Source: Actinomucor elegans
Lineage: Eukaryota; Mucoromycota; Mucoromycetes; Mucorales; Mucoraceae
Direction of reading: 5' to 3'
NCBI GenBank assembly: GCA_026027325.1
Contig: JAMSLZ010000001.1
Coordinates: forward strand, 4,402,001 to 4,466,000
DNA: 64,000 nt
A model generated the notes under the pieces. That model did no database searches. It saw nothing but the letters and a program-made list of their open reading frames with translations, and had not been told where the DNA came from. How positions within the stretch are numbered: the first letter of the stretch is position 1; every line of letters begins with the position of its first letter. The position numbers and the translations under genes are program-made. Of this stretch, positions 45,003 through 58,026 are shown piece after piece.

Positions 45003-48000
45003 TTAAATGAGAGAGGGAGATTCGGGATCAGCTTCACTTTCTGATGGTGCCTGTGGTGAACTTTCGGCGGATTGTTCTTCATTAGCATCCACAAGTGGTT
45101 CTTGCTCTACTTGGCCATCAATATCAACTAGATCTGTTGATTTCTGGTTTAAAAGCTCAGGGAAAAGATTGGGATATTCTGCTGGATCTGCTAAACTTTC
45201 AGCAGTTTTTTTACGGTTTTTACTTTCAAGTCCTGCTTTCCATAGACCAACGATTTTAGAGATTTGATCAGGAGCATACGTTCTGGCCAACATGGCAGCT
45301 TCAGGAATACGATCTGTCTTGATCAATAATTCAATGGCTTCTTCCATTGCACCCAATTCGAATAAGCAAGTGAATGCAATATTGTTTTTACCTTGTTCAA
45401 CTGTTTAAAGATAATTAATAATGTGCAACTTTAAAATTGAATGATATACTTTACTTGCTGTATCTGCAATTTGTCTAATACCAGTACGGTTACCATTGGC
45501 AGTATAAAAGAGCAATAGCCCACTGAGATCCTTTGCTTTTATCAAACATTCTTCAGCAAGCTTAAATTTCCAGGATGACATGGCGACGTCGCCCAAGGTT
45601 CTCCACTTGGGTTCAGAATCAATTTGGTGTGCAATTTCTGAAGCAATCTCGAGCTTACCAAGTTGAATTGAAAGGTCAAATCGTTGGTCAATGTCTGTAG
45701 TGACTTCCAATGCTAACTCTTTCAAATCTTGAGATTCAAGGAATCGAGCAACACGTCCACGTTGATCTGAAGGAATTGATTCCAGTAAGTCAGCAGCAGC
45801 TTCAAGATCTCCACGAAGAATAGCTGTTTGGTATTGAATCACAGTCAAAGAGAGTCCATAGCTGTAGACATTAACATCTCTATCAGCCATGTAGATTCTA
45901 TTATCTCTAGGAGCATAACCCAATAAATACATGGGCTTATCGAAATGACTGATGGTATATGTTTCTGTACCAACAAGGTAATTCATACGGTTGGAGGTAT
46001 TGGTGTAAATAAAACAATCACCAGCCCAGGTACCAGTCTTGATGCCTTCAGGAATCTCAGTAATGAACTCAAATGCATCTTCAACACCTTCTTCACCAGG
46101 ATTGCCACCGTTTTCCAAGAACTGAGCGTAAGCTTGAGCATTGTATCTTAACACATAGAATGAATCCTCACAAGCAATAGCGATCAAATCACCAGCATCA
46201 GACCAATAGACACTTCTTGAATCAACATCAATACGACGAACGACCTCTCCATTTTCCCAATCATAAAAGTTCAAAAAGCCATTACCACGCACACCGAGCA
46301 AAGCACCGCCATAAATACCTTCAGCACTATAGTTCAACTTGGGCAGCATGCCTGCTCTTTCCTTGAAGTTCTTGAATATTTTAACTTTGGTTGTTGATTC
46401 ACGCACAGCATACACATTAGAGTCATCTGCCCAAACAAAATCAAGGCCACTACCAAAACTCTTGTTTCTCCAAGCCAAAGCAGTATAAATGATATACTCG
46501 CCATCGCCACAAACAACGACAAAACGGCCATTAGGTGAATGCTGTAATGTCTGAGGATAGACTTCACAGCTGCCAAGGTCCTTGATAGGCAAAGCCAAAC
46601 GTTCGCCGTCCTTTACATTCTCATCAATACCGGTTTTAATATTGGCAGTTTGAATTTCCGAGTGTTTGGCCCAGATGATTTTACCAGACAAATCCATCGA
46701 GACAGCAGGTTCTTCTCTACCAAGCTTGATCACTACAGCACCTTCATCGTAACCTAAAGCCACGTTATTGCCGTTTTTCTGTGTGGCCATGCACCAAGAA
46801 CGTTCCAAGCCGTAATTCAATGTGTTTTCCAAACGATAGGTGTCTGAATTCCAAAGGCGTACAGTACCATCTTCTGAACCAGATAAGATGATGGGCAAAT
46901 TAGGATGGAAAGCGGCGAAGTTGACGTTTTGGTTATGACCTTCTAACGTTTGCACACAGTTTTTGTTTTGGTAATCCCAGATCTTGACTAGGTTATCATC
47001 GGCACAAGAGATGAGGTAGGGTTTATCACCGCCTTGATAGTAATCAACAAAGTTGACACCCTTTTCGTGGCCATCCAAAGTAAAGTTGGGCACATTGGAT
47101 CCAAGGGACCAAACCTTGATCATACCATCAAGGCCGGCAGAGGCAAATGTATTGGAGTCTTTGGGGTTAAATGTCAAATGCATTACAAAATGAGCGTGGC
47201 CTTCGAAAACCTATTCATTTATGAATAAGATTGAGTTGTATAAATTGAATGCTATCGCTTTACCTGAGCGCACTTCCATCCTTTTTCCCAATCCCAAAGA
47301 CGAATAGTCATATCATCAGAACCAGACAATAACAGAGGTTGTGTAGGGTGAACTGCAAGACAACGAATGTAATCAGGGTGAGCTTCAAAAGTGGTAACTT
47401 TCTCAAGTGTATTGTAATTGAAAACACGGATTTGAGAATCATCGGCACCAGTAATGATCCAGTTCTTACGCGCAACAAATTTGGCAGCACGGACTATTAT
47501 AGAAAAGGGTTAGAGATGTATATGATAAAAGATAATTTAGCGTTTTATTACCAGGCGTTTCTGAAACTTCGATCGTCTTGACTAGAGCCTATTCATAAAA
47601 AATAATCAATATAAGCAAAAATTGAGCAAGGCACATAACTGAACTTTTTATACCTGTGTTTCGTAGTTGTAGATTTGAACAATACCGCTGTACAAACTGG
47701 TTAATACCCAAGGTTCAGTGGGGTGCAAGTCGACACATTTGACACGTTCAGAACGCGATAACAATTTACGCTGTTTTAGTTTTATAATGGTTAATTTTCA
47801 TCTCGGCAATGATTCTCCAAAAACTACTTGCCTTAATATCAATGCGCATACCCTAAGTTGAAGATAGATGAAGTAGTATAATTAGTATATATAGTTATAT
47901 TGTACGCGTAGAAAAGGGGAAAAGTCGTATAGATTGACCGTTCTTTTTTTCATCTGTCTCATGCGAGAACAAATGAACTCGGTAATCTACGACTTCTTGA

Positions 48001-48057
48001 AGAGAGATAGGTGCTGGATGGGTGTGAATTGTTATAAAATAAAAGAGTTATTACCAT
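45003..48057 (-). CDS. COPB2: Coatomer subunit beta-prime (COPI)
   Basis: Seven exons (48057-48055, 47852-47832, 47770-47654, 47588-47552, 47493-47264, 47210-45455, 45400-45003) encode 853 aa; yeast Sec27 is 889. Two N-terminal WD40 propellers ([43 protein letters not shown]) are followed by a helical solenoid. The protein coats COPI vesicles for Golgi-to-ER retrieval and binds dilysine cargo tails. Exon 1 codes only Met, after which a 202-nt intron leads to GMRIDIKRKL, matching human MPLRLDIKRKL; starting at the Met at 47849 instead loses two residues. Intron 2 has a GC donor (AAG|GCAAGT), because no GT donor keeps the frame open. Confidence 0.92.
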
Positions 48058-49660
48058 TTTATGAATCGACAAGGTGTTCTTCCAAGTAAAACAAAGATAT
48101 ATAAGTAAAAGCAAAGACGTAGAAAATACATTTAGCTGTAACTATTAAATTGGAATCGAGGCGGCAATTAAATAATAGCGACCAGTGAGCACGTACACGT
48201 CTGTTAGCTGTTGCTTGATTGTTAGTCGAAAAACCTAATCAAGAGAAACACGTATACTACAGGAGAGGAATAGTTTAGTTCTTGTTAGTGACACTACATA
48301 GCAACGGCTGCTATTAAAGTTTCTGACACTTGGAAGTTCATAACAACCACGTAACTATCAAAACTCGGGACAAAACAACGTGTCAGTTTCTTAATAATTA
48401 AAAATTAACTATTGACAAAGCCAAGTGTAAATCCTCTATACTTTTAATATATGTTAGTTCAGGTGGTTACTATTTGATGCTTCCTAAATGATTCATAAAA
48501 AAAAAAATTCGTATTCTAAGGTATATATGATTTACAAAAAGGCTCTTGTGTTTAGATATTAACAACCATATAAAACAATGAAACAACATTCACGCCTAAA
48601 ACACTAGATATAAGCTGTAGAGTTACTCTTTTTAAATGGTATGAATTGTGTAAGGAAACAAAAGTTTTATTCTAGATAATATAATCTATGTTTGGAAATT
48701 ATCCAGTACCTGTATACAGTATTATGTGATCATACAAATCTATTCATGATGAAAAACGTTTTATCCTATAATATAATTTCTGGAAATTAGAGTCCTGTTT
48801 TGGTTTGTAGTTTCTCTAGTTGCATTTTAGAAATTTCAGGGAGTTTCGAGAAGGATGATATTATTGGAAGACGACGGTATTCTTTCAATAACCGACTACC
48901 AATGTATTCATACAGTATGATCAAAATGATTAATTTCGAGACTCAGAAATCATAGTTCTATATCCAAAAAAAAAACGATAATCATGATGTAAAATACGAT
49001 AAGTACATATTTGACATTTGTGTTATTAATGAAGTTTATAGATAATTAGACTGATCTTTAAGAAGTATAAATTTGTAATAAAGTAGATAATTAAATATTG
49101 CTCTATAGTGTAAAAAACTATAGTTTTAGTCTTATTTAGCTTTTTTTTATTAAGCTTATGGTTATGAACATTCACTAATTTAAACAAACTTATTTTATCC
49201 TATAGATTGATGGAGAATAAAAGTTGCATCTTGGTTCATCGTTAATTTGAATATATTTTTTGGTTTGAAAGATTTTTGTCATGTTCTATTGTCTGATCTT
49301 CATTAATCAATGTAATTAGTGGACTTATTTGGACATATATCAATACCTAACCTGGGTGTACGTTGACATATGAATATAAAATTTGGTTCAATAGAAAGAA
49401 TAGTTTCACTTTTATATTTTTCCCGTAAAGTTAAGTCTAATCTTGGTTCACTGTCGATTCTGATACAAGTTTGTGATTTCAACCAGTAATCAACTTTCAA
49501 TATACATTGCTCATATTAACAATATACTTTTAATTCGATATATATAATGTAGAGGAGTTGATGAAGATGATACAGTAGAAAGCTAATACTAATAAGAAAA
49601 TGTAGGTAAATATTGTTCCAAAAAATACTTAAAGGTAACTATAGAAGGGAATTGATTAGT
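48058..49660. other. 1.6-kb intergenic region
   Basis: Very AT-rich. No gene, RNA or clear repeat copy. The frame at 49303-49500 (-) has no recognisable domain. Confidence 0.45.
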
Positions 49661-51127
49661 CTAAACCGGCACGACCATAGCGGGATTATGAACAACTTGA
49701 TCAAAGTCCATGTATGAACTGCCATTCTTTTTAAAATTCCAACGGTGCCCTTCCTCAGCGTAATTTTTCCAATCCTATACGTTCGGAGCATCAATTAGTT
49801 AAGAGTAAGCCAATGCTACTACACAACTTACTGGAAGACAGGATCCCCAGATCTCATCAAAATTTTGTACATTTTCTAAAGTAATTTGGACGATGAGCTC
49901 ATGTTGTAAATAAGATGCCAACGAACTTACCAGGACACATGCATTTGCCCATAACACCATCATCGATACAATGAGAGAAATGATCGTGTTTATAACCAAT
50001 ATCATTAAAGAAATGAACTTGGCTTTTATTGAGAAAGAGACCTGCCGCCAAACTATGGACGATAGCATCACCCCATCTTTCATAAAAGAAATTACCGGTG
50101 CTGTCTAGATAATCAAAATATGCTTGATAACGCTCATCTCGCCATAGGTTTAAACTGGCGATCTCAAAGTTGGACCAATAGTGACAAAGATTATAACCAT
50201 TGTGTGGATCACCAAAGAACTTTAACAAGGTAGTATTCAATTCATGAGTATGAGCAAACTTGAGTGTGTGGTCCCATAGAGTAGGGATCGTTTCAGGAAT
50301 CTCTTTTAGCGTAATGGTGAAACCATATTCTTTGCCATTTTCTCTCATAAATTTGAAGGGATCGTAATCGAGATCGCAATAGAAGCTGACACCAGGTTCT
50401 ACGCGCCTATGAGTAAATGCTGATTATTAAATACATATAATACACTTATGTACTGGATATTACCAATAATAATCGTAGTTAGCCAAGAGAGGATGGCGGT
50501 AAAAAAAACCAGAATTAAAGCGACACATGTGTCTATAAGATAAAGAGCCTCCATACATGATATTACGAGCAGCATAGTCATTCAACTGATCTTCCATAAC
50601 TGTCTTGTTAACATGATTGGGTACACTCCACATATTTTCGGGTATGAGTCCAAATTCAACGTCAGCATTAGTCATGGCTAATATAGCAGCTTTGAATTCA
50701 TCCGTAAAAGGTTCATCATTCAAGAATACGTAAGGATAATTGTATTGACGGTTGAAACGACTATTTAAAGTGGGATTAGCATTCATATGTGAGGGCTCTA
50801 TGTATCTTACTCCTCAAACTCTCTCAGAGTTCGTCTCATTGGAATCAGTTCATTGTTTCGCACCAAAATTACGATCACTGCCTTTTCTTTCTTTGTTGAC
50901 GTTATATCTTTAGGTATAAAAGTATAATTATCTTCCAATTCATCGTTAGAAGAAAGAGGGACTTGTATTTCACCATCATCAGTAGTTTCTCTATTCATAA
51001 GTTCAATCTTCCCATTGGCAAGGGAACCAAGACATTCAGCTGAAGGTTGGGATACAAAGTATAAAGAACCAAAGTATAGTAAACCTATGGTTACTAGAGT
51101 AGCGATGTATGTAACTCCTCTTTTCAT
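49661..51127 (-). CDS. Alpha-1,2-mannosyltransferase, KTR/MNT family (GT15)
   Basis: Five exons (51127-50811, 50760-50464, 50406-49931, 49875-49832, 49774-49661) encode 415 aa. Type II Golgi topology: basic start, one span at residues about 7-25, stem, then the GT15 catalytic domain. Family hallmarks are YPYVFLNDEPFT, FGLIPENMWSVP, RFNSGFFYRHPLL, EPGVSFYCDLDYDPF, CHYWSNFEIASL (with the glutamate usually assigned as catalytic) and FFYERWGDA. It adds alpha-1,2-mannose to O- and N-linked glycans of secreted proteins. Four introns of about 50-57 nt with good donors. The ATG at 51127 is chosen over a non-ATG upstream start. Confidence 0.92.
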
Positions 51128-51710
51128 AAGTAAAAAGTAAAGAAAAAGAGCGAAAAAAGTCAAGAAACTCGTCTTTTAATTAAAGCAACTCAGTGAGTGA
51201 GCAAAGGCGTATCAGATGAGGAAAAGACCCTTCGAATCATAGGTTTGACACATATTGGAATTAGGTCGCCGAATTGTTTGATTAAGGCTTGGCCGATAAT
51301 TATAGATAACTTCATTGTAATTAGCGCTTGGCAAGAAAAGATTACATAATTTTGATATGTAGCGTAATAGACACATTATGCATATGCAAAGTTTAATCAA
51401 TAGAAGATCATTATGAGCCTGTTTCAGGCGGTCTATTATGTTTTAGGCCTTAAGAACCTATTCATGAAACAAGGAAATATCTGATTGCAGTTGATACCCA
51501 AGTGTCACAGCTTTTTTTTTAAAACTAACTTTTATCGGTTAATTCAATTTGTACTTGCAGAAAGCTCTTTATTTTCGCGTTCCATCTTGAGAAATTTATG
51601 AGTATCCTTTTCTTAAAAATAGTTGTTATTACTAAGTAATACAAAGAAAGGATCGACGGATAATTCCGCATTGAGTCTCAATTAGAGATACACATATTGG
51701 CGGTATAACT
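51128..51710. other. Intergenic region KTR-Myb
   Basis: 583 bp upstream of the KTR gene and downstream of the Myb gene. No frame with family features; one T/A run near 51513-51524. Confidence 0.4.
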
Positions 51711-52697
51711 TTATTTATTTCTAAGCTGATTATACATGTCTCTAATACTTCTTTTACTATTCATTTTTAGTTTGACCGCTCTAATGTTCTTTAGCTCAGC
51801 AAACAGTTTCACTGCTATCTCTTTCTCTTCTTTTGTCCATGGACTTCTGTCCACGTTAGGATCCAAGAAATTGTTATAACGCGTTCGTAATTGTGATATA
51901 GACCTTTTACTATTCATTTCTTGTTTGATTTTTTGGAATTCATCCACACCATATTTTTTGACTGCTATTGTTAGCGCCTCATCCTCTTCTTTTGTGAATT
52001 CACCTGTCAAATTCCAATATTAGCTAATATTACAGCCCAAATATAATTTTTGCCTACCCTTTTTCATCGTTGTAACTTCGTATGCCCACTTGTTTCTACA
52101 TTGATCTTCACTCCTTGTTCCTATCCGCTTTGAAATTGTTTTCCAATCTTTTCCGTGTTCTGCTACCAATGCTTTCAATTGCTCACTTTCTTGTACTGTC
52201 CAGCTTCCACGATTGAGCAAAGGATGTATTGAATTATGCCAAAACTGCTTGATACGCGCCACGGTGCGTTTTCGAGGCAAGCATTTCTGAATAGCCTCCC
52301 AGTCGATTTTCGCTGGATCTTGCTCGGCTCCCAAATGGCGCTGCAAAATCTTTTTTTCTTCCAACGTCCATCGCGTGGTATCGTGAGTTACTGAAAAGTA
52401 GTGTGATCGTATGCAAAAGGCTGTACGTCCGGGGAAATAGCTGACAAAAACCTTCCATTTATTACCGTACTTGTTGACTAGATGCAGTAGTTTATCTGTA
52501 TCTTGCTGTGACCAAGTCCTTCGTACTGAGTACATTTTTGAGGGTACATGAGCAATAGCATTTGCTTGATCTTGTTTCATTATTGAAACATGGGAATGGA
52601 AAAAACATTGAGGACGATAAAAAGGTTGAAATGGATTGCTATATGAGAAAAATCGGCCCAATCGAATGTTAAATCGAGTCCAGATCAAGCTTGACAT
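51711..52697 (-). CDS. Multi-Myb/SANT-repeat protein with possible mitochondrial presequence
   Basis: Two exons (52697-52058, 52003-51711) encode 310 aa. At least four to five Myb/SANT-like helix sets are visible, each with spaced tryptophans: RTWSQQDTDKLLHLV, RWTLEEKKIL, GSWTVQESEQLKALV, EFTKEEDEALTIAV and SPWTKEEKEIAVKL. The first 40 residues contain no acidic residue and are rich in Arg, Phe and Ser, like a mitochondrial targeting peptide. A Met at residue 40 (MKQDQAN) would remove it, so dual start use is conceivable. Myb repeats normally bind DNA; the target is unknown. Confidence 0.78.
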
Positions 52698-54562
52698 GCT
52701 CTGCAGGGTATATTGAACAGTATATCAAGAATTCTCAGTGTTACTACGCTTTAAAAAAAAAACTCCAGGCGTTCGGACTGGTGGCTTTGGGAGATTCTCA
52801 TTTGTCCGAAAACTAACAGTTTATGTAGGGCAAAGACGACGATTGCATATTATTACTAGGCTTAAGTGATAATTTGACAGGCTATGAAAGTAGCGCTTCG
52901 CTACTATAAACACACTCTCTTTGTGATTATATCTACAAATAAACCTTTGGAGGTTTTATAATGATTGGTTACCTAGGTATCATCGGTGTCATGATTGGCT
53001 TGTAGCACATGTACTCTTTACTATGAAACGAATATCCGCGGTATAGTCTTAATATTATAATAACTTGGCAGATGAGCTACAAGAAAGAAAGAGAGACAAA
53101 CGATGAGTACATGTATAAATCACTCTTATTAAGCAAAGCAATTATCCTTAAAAAGCTAAACCAGTTTCGCAATTAATATTTATGCCAAGTCTATTAAGCT
53201 AGTAAAGAAGTATATCAGATACCATAATCTAACTGATACCGAGAAACACTAATCATCTGTTCCATTTCCATCAATACCTTAAAAAGTAGAGCTATAATCG
53301 ACTCTATATGTTAAAACAGGAGCTCGTTTGATCACAAATAAATTGACCTACAAAATGGCAGTTGAAGTTATGACATTAAAGGTCCCAAAACAACACATTA
53401 ATATATCTTATTACAAAGCTATAAAGACTTTAGTCAATAATTAGCGCGTATAAATCTAGGCATTTAGTGGTGAATAGTCTTCAATTAAATCGTATATTCT
53501 GAACGGATCCCAGTATCTAGACCCTAAAGGGCATAATTCACTTTATGTCTCTCGTCAACCGCATTTTTGGAATTAAGAAACATTTGATGTTAGTATTTAG
53601 TAGCAGTGTTTCACTAGTAAACTTTTTTTTAAAAAAAAAGGCCGAGGACGACCCATACGAATCATCTTTGCGTCTTGAGTGCAGCATATGAAGATCTCAA
53701 TTTTAGTAATATGAGTGGCATATTTGATCTATACTTTATACTATAGTTATTTACCATGTACATATATCAATAACTTTATATTTTTTGTGATTTATATTCG
53801 TATAAAACGTTTAGGCTTTTAAGCGTATAATGGATAATCCATAAATTGTTTATAAATTATCATACATAATTGATTGTTTCAAGTATTTGTTATCGTATAT
53901 ACGATGCGGTAAAAATTGAATAAAAAGCGAGCAAGTCAGTTAGAACCGCTTTATGAGGTTTTATTGATTTAGAGTTAAGTTATTCTAGCTAGCTTGTATC
54001 TCTTGTATTTATACTTCAAAAGAAATGACCCTATGATAACAATCAAAGGTCTTTTTAATATGTGTTGTATCTGCATTAATTGATTTAAGTGGTAATCCAA
54101 ACCTCTCCAAGTAGTGGATGACTAAATAAATCCCGTCTTTTAATATATATGCAAAATATCTTATGTGGATTTCATCAGGTATATGATATATATATTATTT
54201 GATACTCAATTGCATCTTATATAAACTTTATTAATATAAATTGGATCAACCCTTATATTTTCTTTATGTAAAATATGCATCAAAACCTTTCAAGAAGCAT
54301 CTTCAAATATTAATAATGATGAGAAACCATTTTTTTTTTTTGTGAGGAAGCAAGCACCGGTTTTATATTAAATCCTTATATCGTCGTAAAATTATTTTGG
54401 AGAGGAAAGAAAGATTGGGTATAAAGAATAAATAAGAGCCAGTCTAAAAGTTTGAATGGGTAGTTGGATGCGTAGTCCAAATCAGACTGACTTTCGAAAT
54501 CAAGTCGAGTTAGAAGCCTAGAGGTGGATAATGGTGAGAAACCAACCTTGATTACAATATGC
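52698..54562. other. Intergenic region left of transposon copy 2
   Basis: No gene. A short perfect hairpin, GTAGCG-CTT-CGCTAC, is at about 52890-52904. A diverged CACTA-interior relic occupies 53902-54180. Poly-T/A runs lie at 53623-53639 and 54331-54341. The bases directly left of copy 2 are ATG (54560-54562). Confidence 0.45.
53902..54180 (+). repeat. Diverged relic of CACTA element interior
   Basis: About 280 bp align with 58107-58390 inside copy 2, in the same orientation, by eye roughly three bases in four. Shared blocks are GATGCGGTAAAAATTGAATA, ATGAGGTTTTATTGAT, GGTAACAATCAAAGGTC-like sequence and TTAATATATATGCA. Only the divergent-promoter interval is retained and no ends or coding parts are seen. 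It shows that older family members existed here before copy 2, which lies 382 bp away. Confidence 0.7.
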
Positions 54563-54871
54563 ACTATGGGAAAAAAAAAGTGAAATAAAGTGAATTCATG
54601 GCAAAATCAAGTGAATTTCAAGTGAATTAGTGCTTTCACCTGAATTTAAAGTGAAATAAAGTGAATTTCATGGCAACTTGGAAACCAGGTTAATGCACCT
54701 TAACTTTTATTTCCATTATTTTTCCATGAATTTCCATGTTTCCCAATTGGAGTGAATATGGAGCTAGTTCGAGTAAATTGTATGTTAAACTAAACAGTGA
54801 AGCAGAGCTCTGGTTTCAACGAATATAAGACAGCATTGATAGTATAGAATAAATTTATATATGTACTTGGT

Positions 54872-57800
54872 TTAATAAGGTCTCCAAGCAACATATGTTT
54901 TGTCTTTATTTAATAAAGAAGGTATAAGTATAGCATATCCTATTATGTCCTTGGCTTTGATTATTTTCCATAGGAGCCTTTCTTCATAGGGTTGCGTATA
55001 ATAGCAGCATGTTTGACCATCAAACACTAAAGTCGTTTGATGTTGTAATAAGGCAAGTATTTGATCTTTCCATCTAATAAACTGCTTTACTTGGCCTATA
55101 TTATATTGTAAGGACATAGTATCATCTGATATGTATGCAACTATCTTTTGGTTTTGTTTTCTTGAAGAAATATCAACGGTTTGGCCATTCCTCGTTTTAC
55201 CGTAAGTATTAGAAGTAGAAACAGAGTACTCCTCTTCTGTTGAACTGGAACCATTATGATCGGCTAGATATTGCTGGATTAGATGCTTAATATCACACGT
55301 TGGAAATAATTGGTTGATTAAGTCAGCAGAAGAAGGTTTAAATACCATATCTTCATCAACACTATGGCTTTCAATTCCAATCTGCCAGTTTTTATACGCT
55401 TTTGTGTAGTGATCCATTAGAACAGTGACAGAGTTTTTTTGAGGATTTTGTTTAGACTTGATATGTCTTTTTACATCTTGAATACTTCTTTCAAGAGTTC
55501 GGGCGCTTATCAATCTAAGTGGACCAAGCTGAAAAATAATATAGGACAAATGTTTTAGATAATGCTGGTTAATGGTAAATGTATCTTTTCCCATCTTCTG
55601 CAGTAAGAACGCATGCCATCTTTTTACTAATCTAGAATGAAAAGACGATATAAATTATCGAAAACTTAGCATAGCTGCACGTAGTAGTCTCTCAAAAAAA
55701 AAACTTACTCATCAATCCGTAACAGATCACTTGGATATATGTTGAATTTTTGGGTCAAAGTGCAGACCATGGATATTGATTTCAAAGCATTGCACGCATC
55801 ATCAACAGCTTCCAGTACAGGAGAAGCTACCTTTCTCTTCTTTTTTCTATTTCTTTCGGTTTGGTAAATATCAGCATGTTGTTTTCGTAACGCCTCCACT
55901 ACCAAAGTGGGTACTATGTACATTAAAAAATCAATCCAGTCAACGCTACGAGATTGGCCTGATTTGGAAGAAATATCTAAGTGAAGAAAAAAGCAAGGAT
56001 ATTAATTCATTGGAATAATTAGCATTAAGTTTCTTGAGTTAATCTCTAATACCTATAAATTGACCATCAATGGCTCCATTTGGAAGCATTCGTTGTATTT
56101 GAACCATTGCTCTGCCAATTTCTTCTCTATAGGCGTTCCGAAGGAACAAAGGGTTATAGTATCCGAATCTCTGAGAGTCATCCTTCATCATGGACCATAT
56201 GTGCTTGGCTATATTCATTCCCCATAAGTGCATCTCATCTAATCCAAAAAATGAACATCCATGAAAGCTTTTTAATAATGCAAATGGCAATTTCCCTTTG
56301 AGTGAAGTAGCCTAGATAGTTAATCAAATCATACTGCATTAGACACTGATACAGTTACTATTGTTTAATTTATTAAGCTTCTTACCAAGTCACCGTTTTG
56401 ATAATCCTCAGAAGTCCTTAATGGGTATTCAATGGGCTCTTGTGCTTCATTTGTTCCAGGAAAAACTATAGTCCTTTTTGATTTGGAATAAATGCCTTTG
56501 ATCTTGCAAATGCGGCATCCATGGTAAGAATTATGGCCAGCATGTAAACATAGCTCTGATAGTCCAGGAATATCACCAATTATGTTTAATAAGTGGGCCT
56601 TTATACGGATGGAAGAGGTTCCTGTTTCGACAATAATGCCTTCTGTTTCCAAAACGAGAAGCTCCTGGATGGTAGGATAAAGGAAACTAAAGATATCATA
56701 GGGTTTTCTCGGACCAGGTATGACGGCAACGATCAGTCTGTTTTCTGGATCAAATCTATAATAGAGCATTTAATTTATCCATTAAAGTTTCAGCGCCAAG
56801 TTATTTTGTTTTGTACCTTTGTTCTGGTGGTATATCATTAATAGTAAACATGATAATTGCCATACTATTATCACCTGTGTCAAAAGGATGGAATCCATCG
56901 TAATGGAACGAGAGCGAGAGGTTATAGTCTTCTTCGGCGTCACTATTTCTACTTTTAAAAGCGAATCCATCCAATATATCTCTCTCGCAGCCATCAAGCT
57001 CATCGGTTGAACTATACACAGAGCTACGCGTAGCTTTATATTTCAACTTCTTCCTATTCTTTTCAGACAGCATAAAATAGGCCAACTGCTTACTAAGTGA
57101 TAGTTGGTAATGCTTGGCTTTAGCTTCCATGATAGTTGATGTGGACGATGTCTCTTCATAACGATGTCTCTTGCAACTTAACCTAGGGCAAGCAGTTTGA
57201 CTGTCACCAGGGTAATACATGTAGCACCCTTCAGGACACATGTCATATTTATCAGCTTGAAGTTGGATTATATGATTATTATTAATGCTTTCGCATTTAT
57301 ACGGGCTGATGAATTTTAGATGTTCTATAAAAGAAAATAAGAATAGCAGTGAGCACACTGGTAGTAGTAAAGCAGCAAGATGGAAATAATAACTATACCA
57401 CTATTCATCTCAATTAAGTACTCATTGAAGAAGTTGAATATTTTTTCGGTCGTACTTTTTGATACATTGTTTTCTTTTAAGAGATACTTCAGTTCTAGAC
57501 TTTTCCTCTCTGGAGGACTTAAAATATCCATGTACTGTTTACCATCGTCCTTGATTTTAAGCTGAATAGGATGGGTAATAGTATCTTTGAATTTGCTTAA
57601 TCTAGAGTATATTTCTTCCACTGTGGTTTTTTTTATTGCGTCTTCTTCTATAGCGCCAACTGTTCGCCAACCTTCTTGTATTACCTTAGTTTTTTCTGAA
57701 TTTTCTTCTTCATTCGCTATAGAGTCGCATTCATCCAAGCTGTTCATATCTACAGAGTTACTGAAATCACAGTGGCTTGTTCGTAAAATATCAGCAGGAT

Positions 57801-58026
57801 TGTTATTTACAATATCAGTGCTTGATTGATGTTGCGTTTCATGGTTTAAAAGATCATCTGATACATAAGGGTTACTGGCGAAATGACCTTGCTGAGATAG
57901 TGTAAGTTTCTGCTTTACTTGACTATATATATTGAAAGCACGTCGCATTCTGCAATTGATAATATGCCTTCTTATTTCTTTTTTAGTAAAGTACTGTTGA
58001 CACACTGGGCAGTTTTCACCAGGCAT
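54872..58026 (-). CDS. Tnp2-like CACTA transposase, copy 2
   Basis: Mirror image of the copy-1 transposase with the same six exons and 930 aa. Exons fall at 58026-57399, 57324-56817, 56755-56386, 56311-56053, 55976-55709 and 55631-54872. The C2HC finger, second cysteine block, HYDGFHPF and IIGDIPGL core motifs are all intact. I found no residue difference from copy 1 in the translated frames, so both copies could encode active enzyme. Confidence 0.87.
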
